Positions 18,648 through 27,117 of a stretch of DNA of 64,000 nt are shown here, in pieces. The DNA is from Oceanospirillaceae bacterium (GTDB taxonomy: Bacteria > Pseudomonadota > Gammaproteobacteria > Pseudomonadales > Balneatricaceae). The stretch is from NCBI GenBank assembly GCA_018647765.1, contig JABGSN010000057.1:1-64000 (forward strand). The letters are read 5' to 3'. A model generated the notes under the pieces. The model was not told the origin of the DNA and searched no databases. It was given only the letters and a program-made list of their open reading frames with translations. The first letter of the stretch is position 1. Each line of letters starts with the position of its first letter. A program made the position numbers and the translations under genes.

Positions 18648-20137
18648 TGGCCAACCATAACACCAAAGATCAAGCCATTAGTCAGTTTGTCGCCACTCAG
18701 GTACCCTACTACCAAAACCAATTTGCAAAAATTGGCGCTCAATCAGGCTTTGCCTGGACCTTTAATTTAGCCGCAGGCATATTAGGTCCCATATGGTTTG
18801 CCGCCCGTGGATTATGGCAATGGGCGCTTACCTTTTTACTCATTGAGACCTTCGCTTGGGTGCAGATCGTACGTGGCATGTTTGGCGATTTAGCCTCTGA
18901 TGCATGGGTTCGAATTGGCCAAATTGAGGGCACGTTAGATCTTCGTCGCCAGCAATTAGCCTCCGCTATCGAAAGCCAATCGGATAAAATTGATGTCTAT
19001 AAACGCACCGTAGCTTCATTAGAGAACGCCATAGGTGGCATTCGATTAGAAGCACAGGCCTTAGAACAAACGGGCTTGTGGATCGTCGTAGGCGGCGTAT
19101 TGCTCATGCTGTTAACCAAGTACACACAATCTGTGATTGCCAATAGCGCCTTAGAAAAGCGTTTTTCTGAATGGTTGTCCGACTCCGGATTAGCAGCAGG
19201 TCTACCATTGGCTCGTGTCACCACCGCTATATTGTTCGTGTTCACAATTACTTTTGCGACAGTCGTGCACTATAGTTTCCCCAACAGTATCGCCGTGCTA
19301 AGCGAATTTCCAACACAACCAGAAATCCGACTTACAGCCATCGATTGGGTAGAGCAATTTTTTAGTTTTTCTGTGTCTCATGGTGAAGTGTTTTTTGATT
19401 TTATTGCTCTGTGTATTCGCTTATTGCTAGACGGTTTGGAATTGATCTTTGTACAAACGCCGTGGTTGGTAGTAGGCGCATTCATCGCACTATTAACCTG
19501 GTTATCTGCGGGGCCAACTGCCGCTATTTATGGTATAGCCTTTCTTGGTTATATGGGGCTGCTGGGTTTTTGGGAAAAAGCAATGACCACGCTTGCATTA
19601 TTAGGAACCGCCGCGTGCCTTTCCATTATCATAGGTATACCTTTAGGCATGTACTGCGCCAGACGAGAGCGCTTTTATGCCTTTATCCGGCCCATAATGG
19701 ACTTTATGCAAACCATGCCCGCTTTTGTTTTTATGATACCGGTGATTGCCTTCTTTGGCACCGGCAAACCAGCTGCAGTAGTCACCACCATGATCTTTGG
19801 TGGCACACCAGTCGTAAGGCTGACGGTATTAGGTTTACGTGGTGTACCTGAACACGTGCGAGAAGCAGCAATCGCATTTGGTGGCAGCAAATGGTACCTG
19901 CTTTCCCGAGTTGACCTGCCTCTTGCAAGCCCTTCCATTCGAGCGGGAATTAACCAAACAATAATGCTAAGCTTGGCCATGGTTGTGGTCGCATCCCTTA
20001 TCGGCGCTAAAGGCCTTGGTGAGGATGTTCTAGAGGCGTTACAGTACGCCAACGTCGGTCAAGGCATCCTGGCAGGTTTTGCCATCCTTTTCTGCGCCAT
20101 GATTTTAGACCGTATTGTTCAAGGAGAGCGTAAATAA
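18647..20137 (+). CDS. ABC transporter permease, ProW type with a long N-terminal extension
   Basis: 496-residue inner-membrane subunit; E. coli ProW has about 354. The C-terminal part (about 305-490) is a normal binding-protein-dependent permease with the EAA loop EAAIAFGGSKWYLLSRVDLP. The first 220 residues are extra: a segment with FAWTFNLAAGILGPIWFAARGLWQWAL (split here only for reading) that resembles DUF2628-type membrane proteins, then a predicted coiled coil (about 85-140), then two more membrane helices. It is coupled by TAATG overlaps to both the ATPase and the hydrolase. The extension is the odd part of this importer. Confidence 0.85.
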   Translation: MANHNTKDQAISQFVATQVPYYQNQFAKIGAQSGFAWTFNLAAGILGPIWFAARGLWQWALTFLLIETFAWVQIVRGMFGDLASDAWVRIGQIEGTLDLRRQQLASAIESQSDKIDVYKRTVASLENAIGGIRLEAQALEQTGLWIVVGGVLLMLLTKYTQSVIANSALEKRFSEWLSDSGLAAGLPLARVTTAILFVFTITFATVVHYSFPNSIAVLSEFPTQPEIRLTAIDWVEQFFSFSVSHGEVFFDFIALCIRLLLDGLELIFVQTPWLVVGAFIALLTWLSAGPTAAIYGIAFLGYMGLLGFWEKAMTTLALLGTAACLSIIIGIPLGMYCARRERFYAFIRPIMDFMQTMPAFVFMIPVIAFFGTGKPAAVVTTMIFGGTPVVRLTVLGLRGVPEHVREAAIAFGGSKWYLLSRVDLPLASPSIRAGINQTIMLSLAMVVVASLIGAKGLGEDVLEALQYANVGQGILAGFAILFCAMILDRIVQGERK

Positions 20138-20871
20138 TGAAATCTCTTAAGCCCTGCCTAGTCTTAGTGCATGGCTTTTTGGGGGGTAGTGCTCAATGGA
20201 GCCAGCAGCTACAAGAATGGCAATCTGAATATCATATTGTTGCCATCGATCTACCAGGCTATGGCCTAAAGCACAACATACCTGCGCCCACACGTATTGA
20301 AGACTTCGCGGAGGCAGTATTAGTTGAGCTGTCTGGCATGGGAATACAAACTTTCCACCTGTTGGGCCACTCAATGGGTGGAATGATCGTACAAGCCATG
20401 GTAAAGCAAGCACCAGAACGCATAAATAAACTGGTGCTTTATGCGACTGGGGCCATTGGCAGTTTGCCTGGCCGCTTTGAGCCCATCGCCGAATCCATTC
20501 GAAAAGCTGAAGTTGAAGGCGCATATGCGACCAGTCAACGCATTGCTAGCAATTGGTTTCTAGCGGGCGCTAAGTCTCCGGGGTACTCAAAATGTGCTGA
20601 GCTCGCAGCAGTGGGCTCATTACAAGCCATATTGGCAGGGCTAACTGCGATGGAAGCATGGTCAGGAGTTCACCAGCTAGCTCACATAAACCAGTCCAGC
20701 TTGATAATATGGGGCGATTCAGACGCCACTTACACTTGGCGTCAAATAGAGCAATTGTGGCAGCAAATTCAGTCAAGCCAGTTGGCTGTTCTTCCCCAAT
20801 GTGGCCACGCGGCGCATTTAGAAAAACCAACGTTATTCAACGCCATGGTATCTGCTTTTTTACAATCATAA
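20137..20871 (+). CDS. Alpha/beta hydrolase
   Basis: 244-residue cytoplasmic hydrolase without signal peptide. Nucleophile elbow GHSMGG at 77-82 (Ser79), oxyanion-side motif VHGFLGG near residue 11, acid in IIWGDSDATY, and His in CGHAAHLEKP: a complete catalytic triad. It is translationally coupled to the permease (TAATG), so its substrate probably enters through that transporter or arises from it. Esterase, lactonase, amidase and C-C hydrolase functions are all possible; BioH-like proteins look similar, but no biotin genes are here. A bidirectional terminator overlaps its stop codon. Confidence 0.85.
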   Translation: MKSLKPCLVLVHGFLGGSAQWSQQLQEWQSEYHIVAIDLPGYGLKHNIPAPTRIEDFAEAVLVELSGMGIQTFHLLGHSMGGMIVQAMVKQAPERINKLVLYATGAIGSLPGRFEPIAESIRKAEVEGAYATSQRIASNWFLAGAKSPGYSKCAELAAVGSLQAILAGLTAMEAWSGVHQLAHINQSSLIIWGDSDATYTWRQIEQLWQQIQSSQLAVLPQCGHAAHLEKPTLFNAMVSAFLQS

Positions 20872-20906
20872 AAAAACCGGCGTCTATTGCTAGAGGCCGG
20901 TTTTTT
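20871..20906. terminator. Bidirectional terminator between the hydrolase gene and rpmG
   Basis: Arms AAAAAACCGGC and GCCGGTTTTTT, one mismatch, then TCTA / TAGA around a TTGC loop. Converging genes end on both sides (hydrolase stop 20871, rpmG stop 20920), and T-runs exist in both directions. Confidence 0.92.
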
Positions 20907-20919
20907 AAAACAAAATCAA

Positions 20920-21075
20920 TTACTTGATCTTAGCTTCTTTGTACATTACATGCTTACGGACGCGTGGATCGTACTTCTTCATTTCCATTTTGTCAGGCAT
21001 GGTACGCTTGTTCTTTGTAGTGGTGTAGAAGTGACCAGTACCGGCGCTGGAAACCAGCTTAATTTTATCGCGCAT
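20920..21075 (-). CDS. rpmG: 50S ribosomal protein L33
   Basis: 51-residue ribosomal protein, start [19 protein letters not shown], then [20 protein letters not shown], end EAKIK: typical L33. The form lacks the zinc cysteines, so it is the zinc-independent type. AAGGAG precedes the ATG ending at 21075. It lies 11 bases behind rpmB, the usual rpmB-rpmG operon. Confidence 0.97.
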   Translation of the reverse strand: MRDKIKLVSSAGTGHFYTTTKNKRTMPDKMEMKKYDPRVRKHVMYKEAKIK

Positions 21076-21086
21076 GAGTCTTCTCC

Positions 21087-21323
21087 TTAAACCTTAGTGC
21101 CGTTGGCACGAACGTCAACAAGTACAGTATCAATACCTTTCTTGTCGATGATACGCATACCTTTTGAAGATACACGAAGGCGAACGAATTTGTTTTCGCT
21201 TTCTACCCAAAAACGATGCCAATGCAAGTTTGGTAAAAAACGACGACGTGTTTTGTTGTGTGCGTGTGACACATTGTTACCAGCGACAGGGCGCTTTCCG
21301 GTAACCATACATACTCTGGACAT
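21087..21323 (-). CDS. rpmB: 50S ribosomal protein L28
   Basis: 78-residue L28 with the signature [20 protein letters not shown] and the basic [18 protein letters not shown] segment; length identical to E. coli. AGAGGAAG lies upstream of the ATG. First gene of rpmB-rpmG; the 222 bases upstream contain a long imperfect hairpin. Confidence 0.98.
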   Translation of the reverse strand: MSRVCMVTGKRPVAGNNVSHAHNKTRRRFLPNLHWHRFWVESENKFVRLRVSSKGMRIIDKKGIDTVLVDVRANGTKV

Positions 21324-21407
21324 TTTAACTTCCTCTATTTTAGTGTTGAATTAAGCATTGTGCTCAGTTCTCAGGCGGAGCAGCCCTCCAGTGGGCCATT
21401 ATCCGTA

Positions 21408-21455
21408 CCGGCCATATCCACACCTAAGTTCTGGAGGTGGAAATATGGAGGCCGG
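21408..21455 (-). other. Long imperfect hairpin upstream of rpmB
   Basis: CCGGCC...ATATCCACACCT pairs with AGGTGGAAATAT...GGCCGG around a nine-base loop, with small bulges. It lies about 85 bases ahead of the rpmB start and about 90 bases behind the radC stop, on a common strand. It has no T-run, so it may be a leader structure of the L28-L33 mRNA or the 3' end of radC mRNA. Confidence 0.4.
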
Positions 21456-21545
21456 ACTTTAGCAGATTAAACAACCACAAGCAAGGTGATTAGGCTTATC
21501 TAAGACGCAATGGCAGACAATACAGGCCAAAAAGAAGGGTAGGAC

Positions 21546-22220
21546 TCACATAAACCCTCGATCGGCAAAAGACACCCATTCGTTGCGACCCACTACCACA
21601 TGGTCCAAGATGCGAATATCAACTAAGGCGAGGGCATCGACCAAGGCTTGTGTGATGAGGCGGTCGCTGGCACTGGGTTCGGCCACGCCGGAAGGGTGGT
21701 TGTGGGCCAGTATCACCGCGGCGGCGTTTTTGGCAAGTGCCAGCTTGACCACCTCTCGCGGGTGCACGCTGGCGCTATCGATGGTCCCTTGAAACAACTC
21801 CACCAGCTCTAACAAACGATGTTGATTGTCTAACAATAGGACACAAAACACTTCCCGCTGGTAGTGGCCAATATTGCACTGTAAGTAAGTGCTCACTTTG
21901 GTGCTGGTATTTAGGCTGGTTAAGGTTTCGAGTTCTTGCTGCTGTAGCCTCAAACCCAACTCGCGCACCGCTTGCAACTGAACGTACTTGGCGGGCCCGA
22001 TGCCTTGCTGCTGGCAGAATTGTTCCATATTGGCGTCGAGCAGTTGATGCAAGCCGCCAAAGCGACTGAGCAATTGCCGCGCTACATCCACCGCCGACAA
22101 ACCAATACAGCCGGTACGTAAAAAAATGGCCACCAGCTCCGCATCTGTGAGGTTTTTGGGGCCATATTTAAGTAGCCTCTCCCTCGGCCTTTCGGCAGCG
22201 GGCCATTGTGTAATCGCCAT
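21546..22220 (-). CDS. radC: RadC family JAB-domain protein
   Basis: 224 residues. N-terminal helix-hairpin-helix-like domain ([26 protein letters not shown]) and a C-terminal JAB/MPN metalloprotease-like domain with the metal motif HNHPSG and preceding [22 protein letters not shown]. The role of RadC is not firmly known; the old link to DNA repair is disputed. It lies directly upstream of rpmB, the common gammaproteobacterial order. Confidence 0.95.
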   Translation of the reverse strand: MAITQWPAAERPRERLLKYGPKNLTDAELVAIFLRTGCIGLSAVDVARQLLSRFGGLHQLLDANMEQFCQQQGIGPAKYVQLQAVRELGLRLQQQELETLTSLNTSTKVSTYLQCNIGHYQREVFCVLLLDNQHRLLELVELFQGTIDSASVHPREVVKLALAKNAAAVILAHNHPSGVAEPSASDRLITQALVDALALVDIRILDHVVVGRNEWVSFADRGFM

Positions 22221-22291
22221 CGCATCAATGCTCCTAATCCATTAGGTATAACCTAAAGCTTAGCAGTGATTGAGACAAATACTAGGCACTA

Positions 22292-23065
22292 CTACAAGGA
22301 ATTAATCACATGCCCGCCGTCCACAGGGATCACCGCGCCGGTCATAAAAGAACCTGCGTCACTGGCTAATAGCAACATCGGGCCTACCAGTTCATGGGTT
22401 TGCCCTAAGCGCCGCATAGGCACCTTTTGAACTACGTAAGCTTGGCCTTTTTCCGTTGCCAGCACGTCTTCATTCATTTCTGTGCAGAAGTAACCCGGCG
22501 CAATGGCGTTGACACGTATCTGGTGACGCGCCAATTCCAGCGCCAATACCTTGGTCAGGTGCACAACACCGGCCTTGGCCGTTGCATAGTGGCACATTTG
22601 CGCTGCGCCCCTAAGGCCAAGAATAGAAGCGATATTGATTATACTGCCCGACTTCTCTGCTTTAACCAAGCGCTTAGAAAAGGCTTGTGACAGTCGCCAG
22701 ACTGATTTTAGGTTGGTATCCATCATCTCGTCCCACGACTCCTCACTCATCTCCAAAAAGGGTTGCGTATTGCCAATACCGGCGTTGTTAACCAGCACAT
22801 CCACGCAACCTAACTGGCTCTCAACCGCGTCTAACACGGCCTCAATGTTGTTATTGTCGGTAACGTCTAGGGCCACCGGCATCGCTCGGCCACCCTTGTT
22901 TTCTATGTCTGCAGCCAATGCCTGTAAACGCTCCATGCGCCGTGCGGCAATCACCACGGTGGCACCCGCTTCTGCCATCGACAAGGCAAATTGTTTGCCT
23001 AGGCCGCTGGAGGCGCCGGTGATGAGTGCAATTTTTCCCGTTAGGCTTAAGTGATTTATAGCCAT
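22292..23065 (-). CDS. Short-chain dehydrogenase/reductase (SDR)
   Basis: 257 residues, classical SDR: NAD(P)-binding TGASSGLG near residue 17, NNAG, catalytic Ser in IINIASILGLRG, and Y-x3-K in CHYATAKAG, with the C-terminal GAVIPVDGGHVINSL. It is the last gene of a minus-strand run with an acyl-CoA dehydrogenase and an APH-like kinase (27-base gap). A role in oxidising or reducing a hydroxyacyl-CoA intermediate of the same pathway is a reasonable inference. Confidence 0.88.
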   Translation of the reverse strand: MAINHLSLTGKIALITGASSGLGKQFALSMAEAGATVVIAARRMERLQALAADIENKGGRAMPVALDVTDNNNIEAVLDAVESQLGCVDVLVNNAGIGNTQPFLEMSEESWDEMMDTNLKSVWRLSQAFSKRLVKAEKSGSIINIASILGLRGAAQMCHYATAKAGVVHLTKVLALELARHQIRVNAIAPGYFCTEMNEDVLATEKGQAYVVQKVPMRRLGQTHELVGPMLLLASDAGSFMTGAVIPVDGGHVINSL

Positions 23066-23092
23066 AGTATTACTCCTATTTGGGTGTGCAGA

Positions 23093-24346
23093 TTATGCTC
23101 GTTTAGGTGGCGTGAGGTAGGCCGCCATGGGGCCAAATTGAGCCTGTACTTGTTTAATTTCCATACGCGCTATGGCGCGCAGGTGTACTTCGTCTGGGCC
23201 GTCGGCGAAGCGTAGCGCCCGGCCCCAAGTCCAATGATCGGCCAGCGGCGTATCTGGGCTGATACCCATTGCTCCAAACACTTGCATGGCGCGGTCGGTC
23301 ACCGTGGTGTGGAGCATAGGCACTAGCGCCTTAATCATGGCGATTTCTTTACGGGCGGCTTTAGCGCCGACCTCATCAATCATCCACGCCGTTTTAAGCA
23401 CTAACAATCGGGCCTGCTCAATTTCCATGCGAGAGCGGGCGATACCGTCAGACACGGCGCCTTGCTCATACAGGTATTTCCCAAAGGCTTGTCGTTGTTG
23501 CGCGCGCTCGGTCATCATGGCTAAAGCCAATTCAGCGGCACCAATGGAGCGCATACAATGATGAATTCGCCCGGGCCCCAAACGGGCCTGAGCTAAGGCA
23601 AAGCCGCTGCCTTCTTCGCCTAATAAGTTGCTGGCAGGGACACGCACGTTACTCAATACAATTTCGCAATGCCCCTCTGGGGAGTGATGATTCATAATAT
23701 TGATGTTGCGCACCACCTCTACACCTGCAGTATCTATAGGCACTAAAATCATACTTTGCTGGTGATGTGTGTCAGCCGTGGGGTCGGTTTTACCCATCAG
23801 GATCAATATTTTGCAATTTGGATGTGCTGCATTGGTAATAAACCATTTGCGACCGTTGATCACATAATCGTCGCCGTCTCGGGTAATGGAGGTTTGAATA
23901 TTGGTGGCATCCGAGGAAGCCACGTCAGGCTCTGTCATGGCAAAGGCCGAGCGCATACTGCCGTTAAGCAATGGCTCTAGCCACTGTTTACGCTGCGGTG
24001 CTGTGGCACACATGTGTAGTAGCTCCATGTTGCCGGTGTCGGGGGCATTACAATTAAACACTTCCGCGGCCCAACTGATACTGCCCATAATTTCGGCTAA
24101 GGGCGCATACTCCAAATTCGACAAGCCGGTACCTGGCTCACCCGCGCTAAGGTGAGGTAGAAACAAGTTCCACAACCCTTCTGTTTTTGCCCGCGCCTTT
24201 AGGTCTTCCATAAAACTCACGGGGTAAACACCAGCGTTCACTTCCTTGTGCCATTGGCCTATGCGCGGCACAATATGGTCGTCCATAAAACTCTTGAGCT
24301 GTTGGCACAGCGCTTCTACCTTTGGCGAGTAAGTAAAATCCATCAT
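23093..24346 (-). CDS. Acyl-CoA dehydrogenase, ACAD10/11 type
   Basis: 417-residue flavoenzyme. FAD/substrate blocks AFAMTEPDVASSDATNIQTS and YVINGRKWFITNA are clear. The C-terminal ALRFADGPDEVH replaces the YEGTNEI block of standard beta-oxidation enzymes and is the mark of the ACAD10/11 group. In that group, and in the Pseudomonas putida levulinate enzyme LvaC, it works after a kinase on 4-phospho-acyl-CoA, leading to loss of phosphate. Its start overlaps the end of the APH-like kinase by four bases (ATGA), so the two are coupled. Confidence 0.88.
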   Translation of the reverse strand: MMDFTYSPKVEALCQQLKSFMDDHIVPRIGQWHKEVNAGVYPVSFMEDLKARAKTEGLWNLFLPHLSAGEPGTGLSNLEYAPLAEIMGSISWAAEVFNCNAPDTGNMELLHMCATAPQRKQWLEPLLNGSMRSAFAMTEPDVASSDATNIQTSITRDGDDYVINGRKWFITNAAHPNCKILILMGKTDPTADTHHQQSMILVPIDTAGVEVVRNINIMNHHSPEGHCEIVLSNVRVPASNLLGEEGSGFALAQARLGPGRIHHCMRSIGAAELALAMMTERAQQRQAFGKYLYEQGAVSDGIARSRMEIEQARLLVLKTAWMIDEVGAKAARKEIAMIKALVPMLHTTVTDRAMQVFGAMGISPDTPLADHWTWGRALRFADGPDEVHLRAIARMEIKQVQAQFGPMAAYLTPPKRA

Positions 24347-25395
24347 GGGTTCCTTGGTTCTATAGTGGTGGCATCAGCAATAAGCTCGACTGCCATAGTG
24401 GCTAAAGGCGCGGTTAATTTTCCAACTTCGGCAGCCCTGCCACTAGACGCGTTGCCGTCCAGTGCGCGCTTCATCACCCCTTGGCAAATGGCGGCCAAAC
24501 GAAAGAAGCTGAAGGCCAAATAAAAATGCCAATGGTCAATGCCTTGCAAGTGCCTAAGTTGGCAATAATGTGCAACGATGTCGGCCTCCGATGGTATGCC
24601 TAGTTGAGCGCGATCCAAACCGGCCAAACCTTTAATTAGGCCATCGGGCGGCAGCCGTAAACACATACAAAAATAGGCTAAATCGGCTAATGGATGGCCT
24701 AGCGTAGACAACTCCCAGTCCAACACCGCCAAGGCCTTGGTACCCTCTGGCTGGAATATGACATTGTCAAGCCGGTAATCACCATGAATCAAGCTCACCT
24801 GGCCATCATCTGCGGGGAAATTGTTTGATAACCAGTTTATCAATGTGTCCATAGACTCAATGTGCTGGGTTTCTGCGGCACGGTATTGCTTAATCCAGAG
24901 CGCCAATTGACGCTCAAAATAACCACTGGGGCGGCCATAGTCCTGCAAACCCACCTCATCAACTATTATATTGTGCATTTGCGCCAACACACTAATTAGC
25001 TCATCAAACAATGATCCACGTTCATAGGCCGTTAGTGTCGGTAGCGCCGCGTCCCAAAAGATTCGCCCCGGTACAAAATCCATGATGTAAAACATAGAGC
25101 CAATCACGGTGTCGTCTTCACACAGGTGAAACACCCGTGCTACTGGCACAGCCGTTGTGGCCAAGGCTTGTTGCACTTGGTACTCGCGATCAACGGCATG
25201 GGCTGATTTTAATAACTGCCCGGGGGGTTTGGCCCGTAATACATAGTCGCCACTGGCTGCGGTTAACAAATAAGTGGGGTTTGATTGGCCGTCGGCAAAT
25301 TTTTTCACCGTTACAGGCCCGCTAAAACCTGTCACCTGTGACTCTAGATAAGGCACCAACCTAGTCAGGTCAAAATGGTGTTTGTTAGTGTTCAT
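24343..25395 (-). CDS. Aminoglycoside-phosphotransferase-like kinase, ACAD10/11 kinase-domain type
   Basis: 350 residues. The kinase catalytic loop is LIHGDYRLDNVIF (H-x-D-x4-N) and the metal loop is AVLDWELSTLGHPLADLAYF. N-terminal substrate/ATP part includes FADGQSNPTYLLT. This is not a drug-resistance enzyme: this subfamily is fused to an acyl-CoA dehydrogenase in human ACAD10/11, and its separate homologue LvaA phosphorylates the 4-hydroxyl of 4-hydroxyvaleryl-CoA. Here the dehydrogenase gene overlaps it by four bases. 4-hydroxyacyl-CoA phosphorylation is inferred. Confidence 0.87.
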   Translation of the reverse strand: MNTNKHHFDLTRLVPYLESQVTGFSGPVTVKKFADGQSNPTYLLTAASGDYVLRAKPPGQLLKSAHAVDREYQVQQALATTAVPVARVFHLCEDDTVIGSMFYIMDFVPGRIFWDAALPTLTAYERGSLFDELISVLAQMHNIIVDEVGLQDYGRPSGYFERQLALWIKQYRAAETQHIESMDTLINWLSNNFPADDGQVSLIHGDYRLDNVIFQPEGTKALAVLDWELSTLGHPLADLAYFCMCLRLPPDGLIKGLAGLDRAQLGIPSEADIVAHYCQLRHLQGIDHWHFYLAFSFFRLAAICQGVMKRALDGNASSGRAAEVGKLTAPLATMAVELIADATTIEPRNP

Positions 25396-25398
25396 AAT

Positions 25399-26067
25399 TC
25401 ACCCATAGGTAATTGCGTCTGTTCGACCTGGCTGATCTAGGTGCGATATGTTATTAAAGCTGGCGAGCCGTATCGACTCACGGTTGAAGAAGTAATGACA
25501 CACGCTGGTATTGCGAATTTGCATATTGAGTTCAATGGCCGTGGCCGTAGGGCATTCAAGCACTTGATGTGTTAGGGCAGCGATGGGCCCTCCAGAACTC
25601 ACAACCAAAACCCGCTTGGCATTTGATTGTTGAATAAACTGCTGAGCGTCTGCCACCCTTGCCATAAACGCCTTCCACGTCTCCGGCACCCCATCCAGTT
25701 GATCCCTTGACCACAGCTCTAGCGCCTGTTTTAAGGCCTTGTAATAAGACCTCTTATCACCCTTAGCGTGCGACATATGCTGTGGATATTGGCGCTCCAT
25801 GGCCTCAGTGATGGCATAAAAGTCGTACTCATTAAGGCCGGCATGCTGATCGAAAATCTGCTCCTGACCCAAACCACGACACAGGTGCTGAGCCGTTTGT
25901 TGATGCCGCAGTTGAGTGCCAATAATAATTTTATCAAATTCGATATGGCGCTCGGCAAAATACTGACCCAGCCAAAAGGACTGCTGCTCGCCCAAACCAG
26001 ACAGCTGATCGTAGTCATCGGCGCCAAAACTAGCCTGCCCGTGCCTTACCAAAAAAAGTTCTGCCAT
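25399..26067 (-). CDS. Histidine phosphatase family protein
   Basis: 222 residues from the chosen ATG at 26067 (start AELFLVRHGQASFG); another ATG 27 bases upstream is possible. The phosphohistidine motif RHG lies at about residues 8-10, with a second catalytic His region in VLVVSSGGPIAALTHQVL. Members include phosphoglycerate mutases and broad phosphatases; this one lies first in the SDR / dehydrogenase / kinase run, three bases ahead of the kinase gene, so it may act on a phosphorylated intermediate of that pathway. Confidence 0.85.
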   Translation of the reverse strand: MAELFLVRHGQASFGADDYDQLSGLGEQQSFWLGQYFAERHIEFDKIIIGTQLRHQQTAQHLCRGLGQEQIFDQHAGLNEYDFYAITEAMERQYPQHMSHAKGDKRSYYKALKQALELWSRDQLDGVPETWKAFMARVADAQQFIQQSNAKRVLVVSSGGPIAALTHQVLECPTATAIELNMQIRNTSVCHYFFNRESIRLASFNNISHLDQPGRTDAITYG

Positions 26068-26184
26068 GTGTTTATTCCAGGGACCTAATGACATCAGCCT
26101 ATCGAACCCTGAGACATATTGGAAATTTATTATAGAAATGGTAGCCTATTCACAAGCTGAATATCGGACCTTTGAGAATTTACC

Positions 26185-27117
26185 ATGCGCTTGAACAAAG
26201 TCGATTTGAATTTGTTTATCGTGTTTGATGCCATTTACACCGAACGTAATTTGACTCGTGCGGCGCAGGTGCTGTGTATTACCCAACCCGCCGTGAGCAA
26301 TGCCTTAGCTAGGCTGCGCAAAACCTTTAACAACCCACTGTTTGTGCGGACCCCTCAAGCGATGGTGCCAACACCCGTGGCCGACAATATTATCGTGCAC
26401 GTGCGCGAAGCCCTACGGCTACTAAATACCAGTGTCCAAGAAGGCGACCAATTCCAACCTGCTACGGCCCAAAAAGCCTTTCGAGTCAGCATGAACGACT
26501 TACCCGAAGCCCTAATATTGCCCTCCTTACAACAACAACTACAGCAGGTTGCACCCAACATCCAGCTTGCAAGCTACTATTCAAACCGCCAAGAGGTCCC
26601 CCAAGAGCTCACCGCAGGCACCCTAGACCTAGCCATCGAAGCGCCTATAATTAATGACTCTCAGCTGTATCATCGCCCTCTGATTAAGGATCGATATGTG
26701 TGTATGTTACGTAGACGCCACCCTTGCGCTAACGACCCCCTCACTATAGAGCGCTATTTAGGCTTGGGGCATATTCATATCTCCAGCCGTAAAAAGGGCA
26801 GAGGTCATACGGACCTAGCCCTCAATGCCATGGGTATGACTCGCAACATTCAATTACGTGTACAGCATTATATGGTGGCGCCATTAGTGGCCATGAGAAC
26901 CGATTTGGCCTTAACCGTACCCCTGCGCCTAGCCCAGCAATATGATGCTAAGATACTGGAGCTACCGTTTGAGTTGGAACAACTGGAGTTGCACCTCTAT
27001 TGGCATAAAAGCGCCGATCAAGATCAGGCCAATCAATGGCTGCGTGAAAATTTGTCTCGCATAGTCACGGCAGACCTAGACGCCAAACCCTCTGCAAATT
27101 TACAATGGACCCCATGA
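26185..27117 (+). CDS. LysR-type transcriptional regulator divergent from the ACAD10/11-like operon
   Basis: 310 residues; MRLNKVDLNLFIVFDAIYTERNLTRAAQ and ITQPAVSNALARLRKTF form the LysR helix-turn-helix (positions 6-60), followed by a substrate-binding domain of NodD/PcpR-like type. It is divergent from the phosphatase-kinase-dehydrogenase-SDR run with 117 bases between. Its stop overlaps the start of a sensor kinase gene (ATGA), which may place both regulators on one mRNA. Confidence 0.92.
   Translation: MRLNKVDLNLFIVFDAIYTERNLTRAAQVLCITQPAVSNALARLRKTFNNPLFVRTPQAMVPTPVADNIIVHVREALRLLNTSVQEGDQFQPATAQKAFRVSMNDLPEALILPSLQQQLQQVAPNIQLASYYSNRQEVPQELTAGTLDLAIEAPIINDSQLYHRPLIKDRYVCMLRRRHPCANDPLTIERYLGLGHIHISSRKKGRGHTDLALNAMGMTRNIQLRVQHYMVAPLVAMRTDLALTVPLRLAQQYDAKILELPFELEQLELHLYWHKSADQDQANQWLRENLSRIVTADLDAKPSANLQWTP

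Noticed and set aside
24343-25395. Aminoglycoside resistance gene
   Set aside because: The fold is APH-like, but the overlap with an ACAD10/11-type dehydrogenase and the operon content point to acyl-CoA metabolism.
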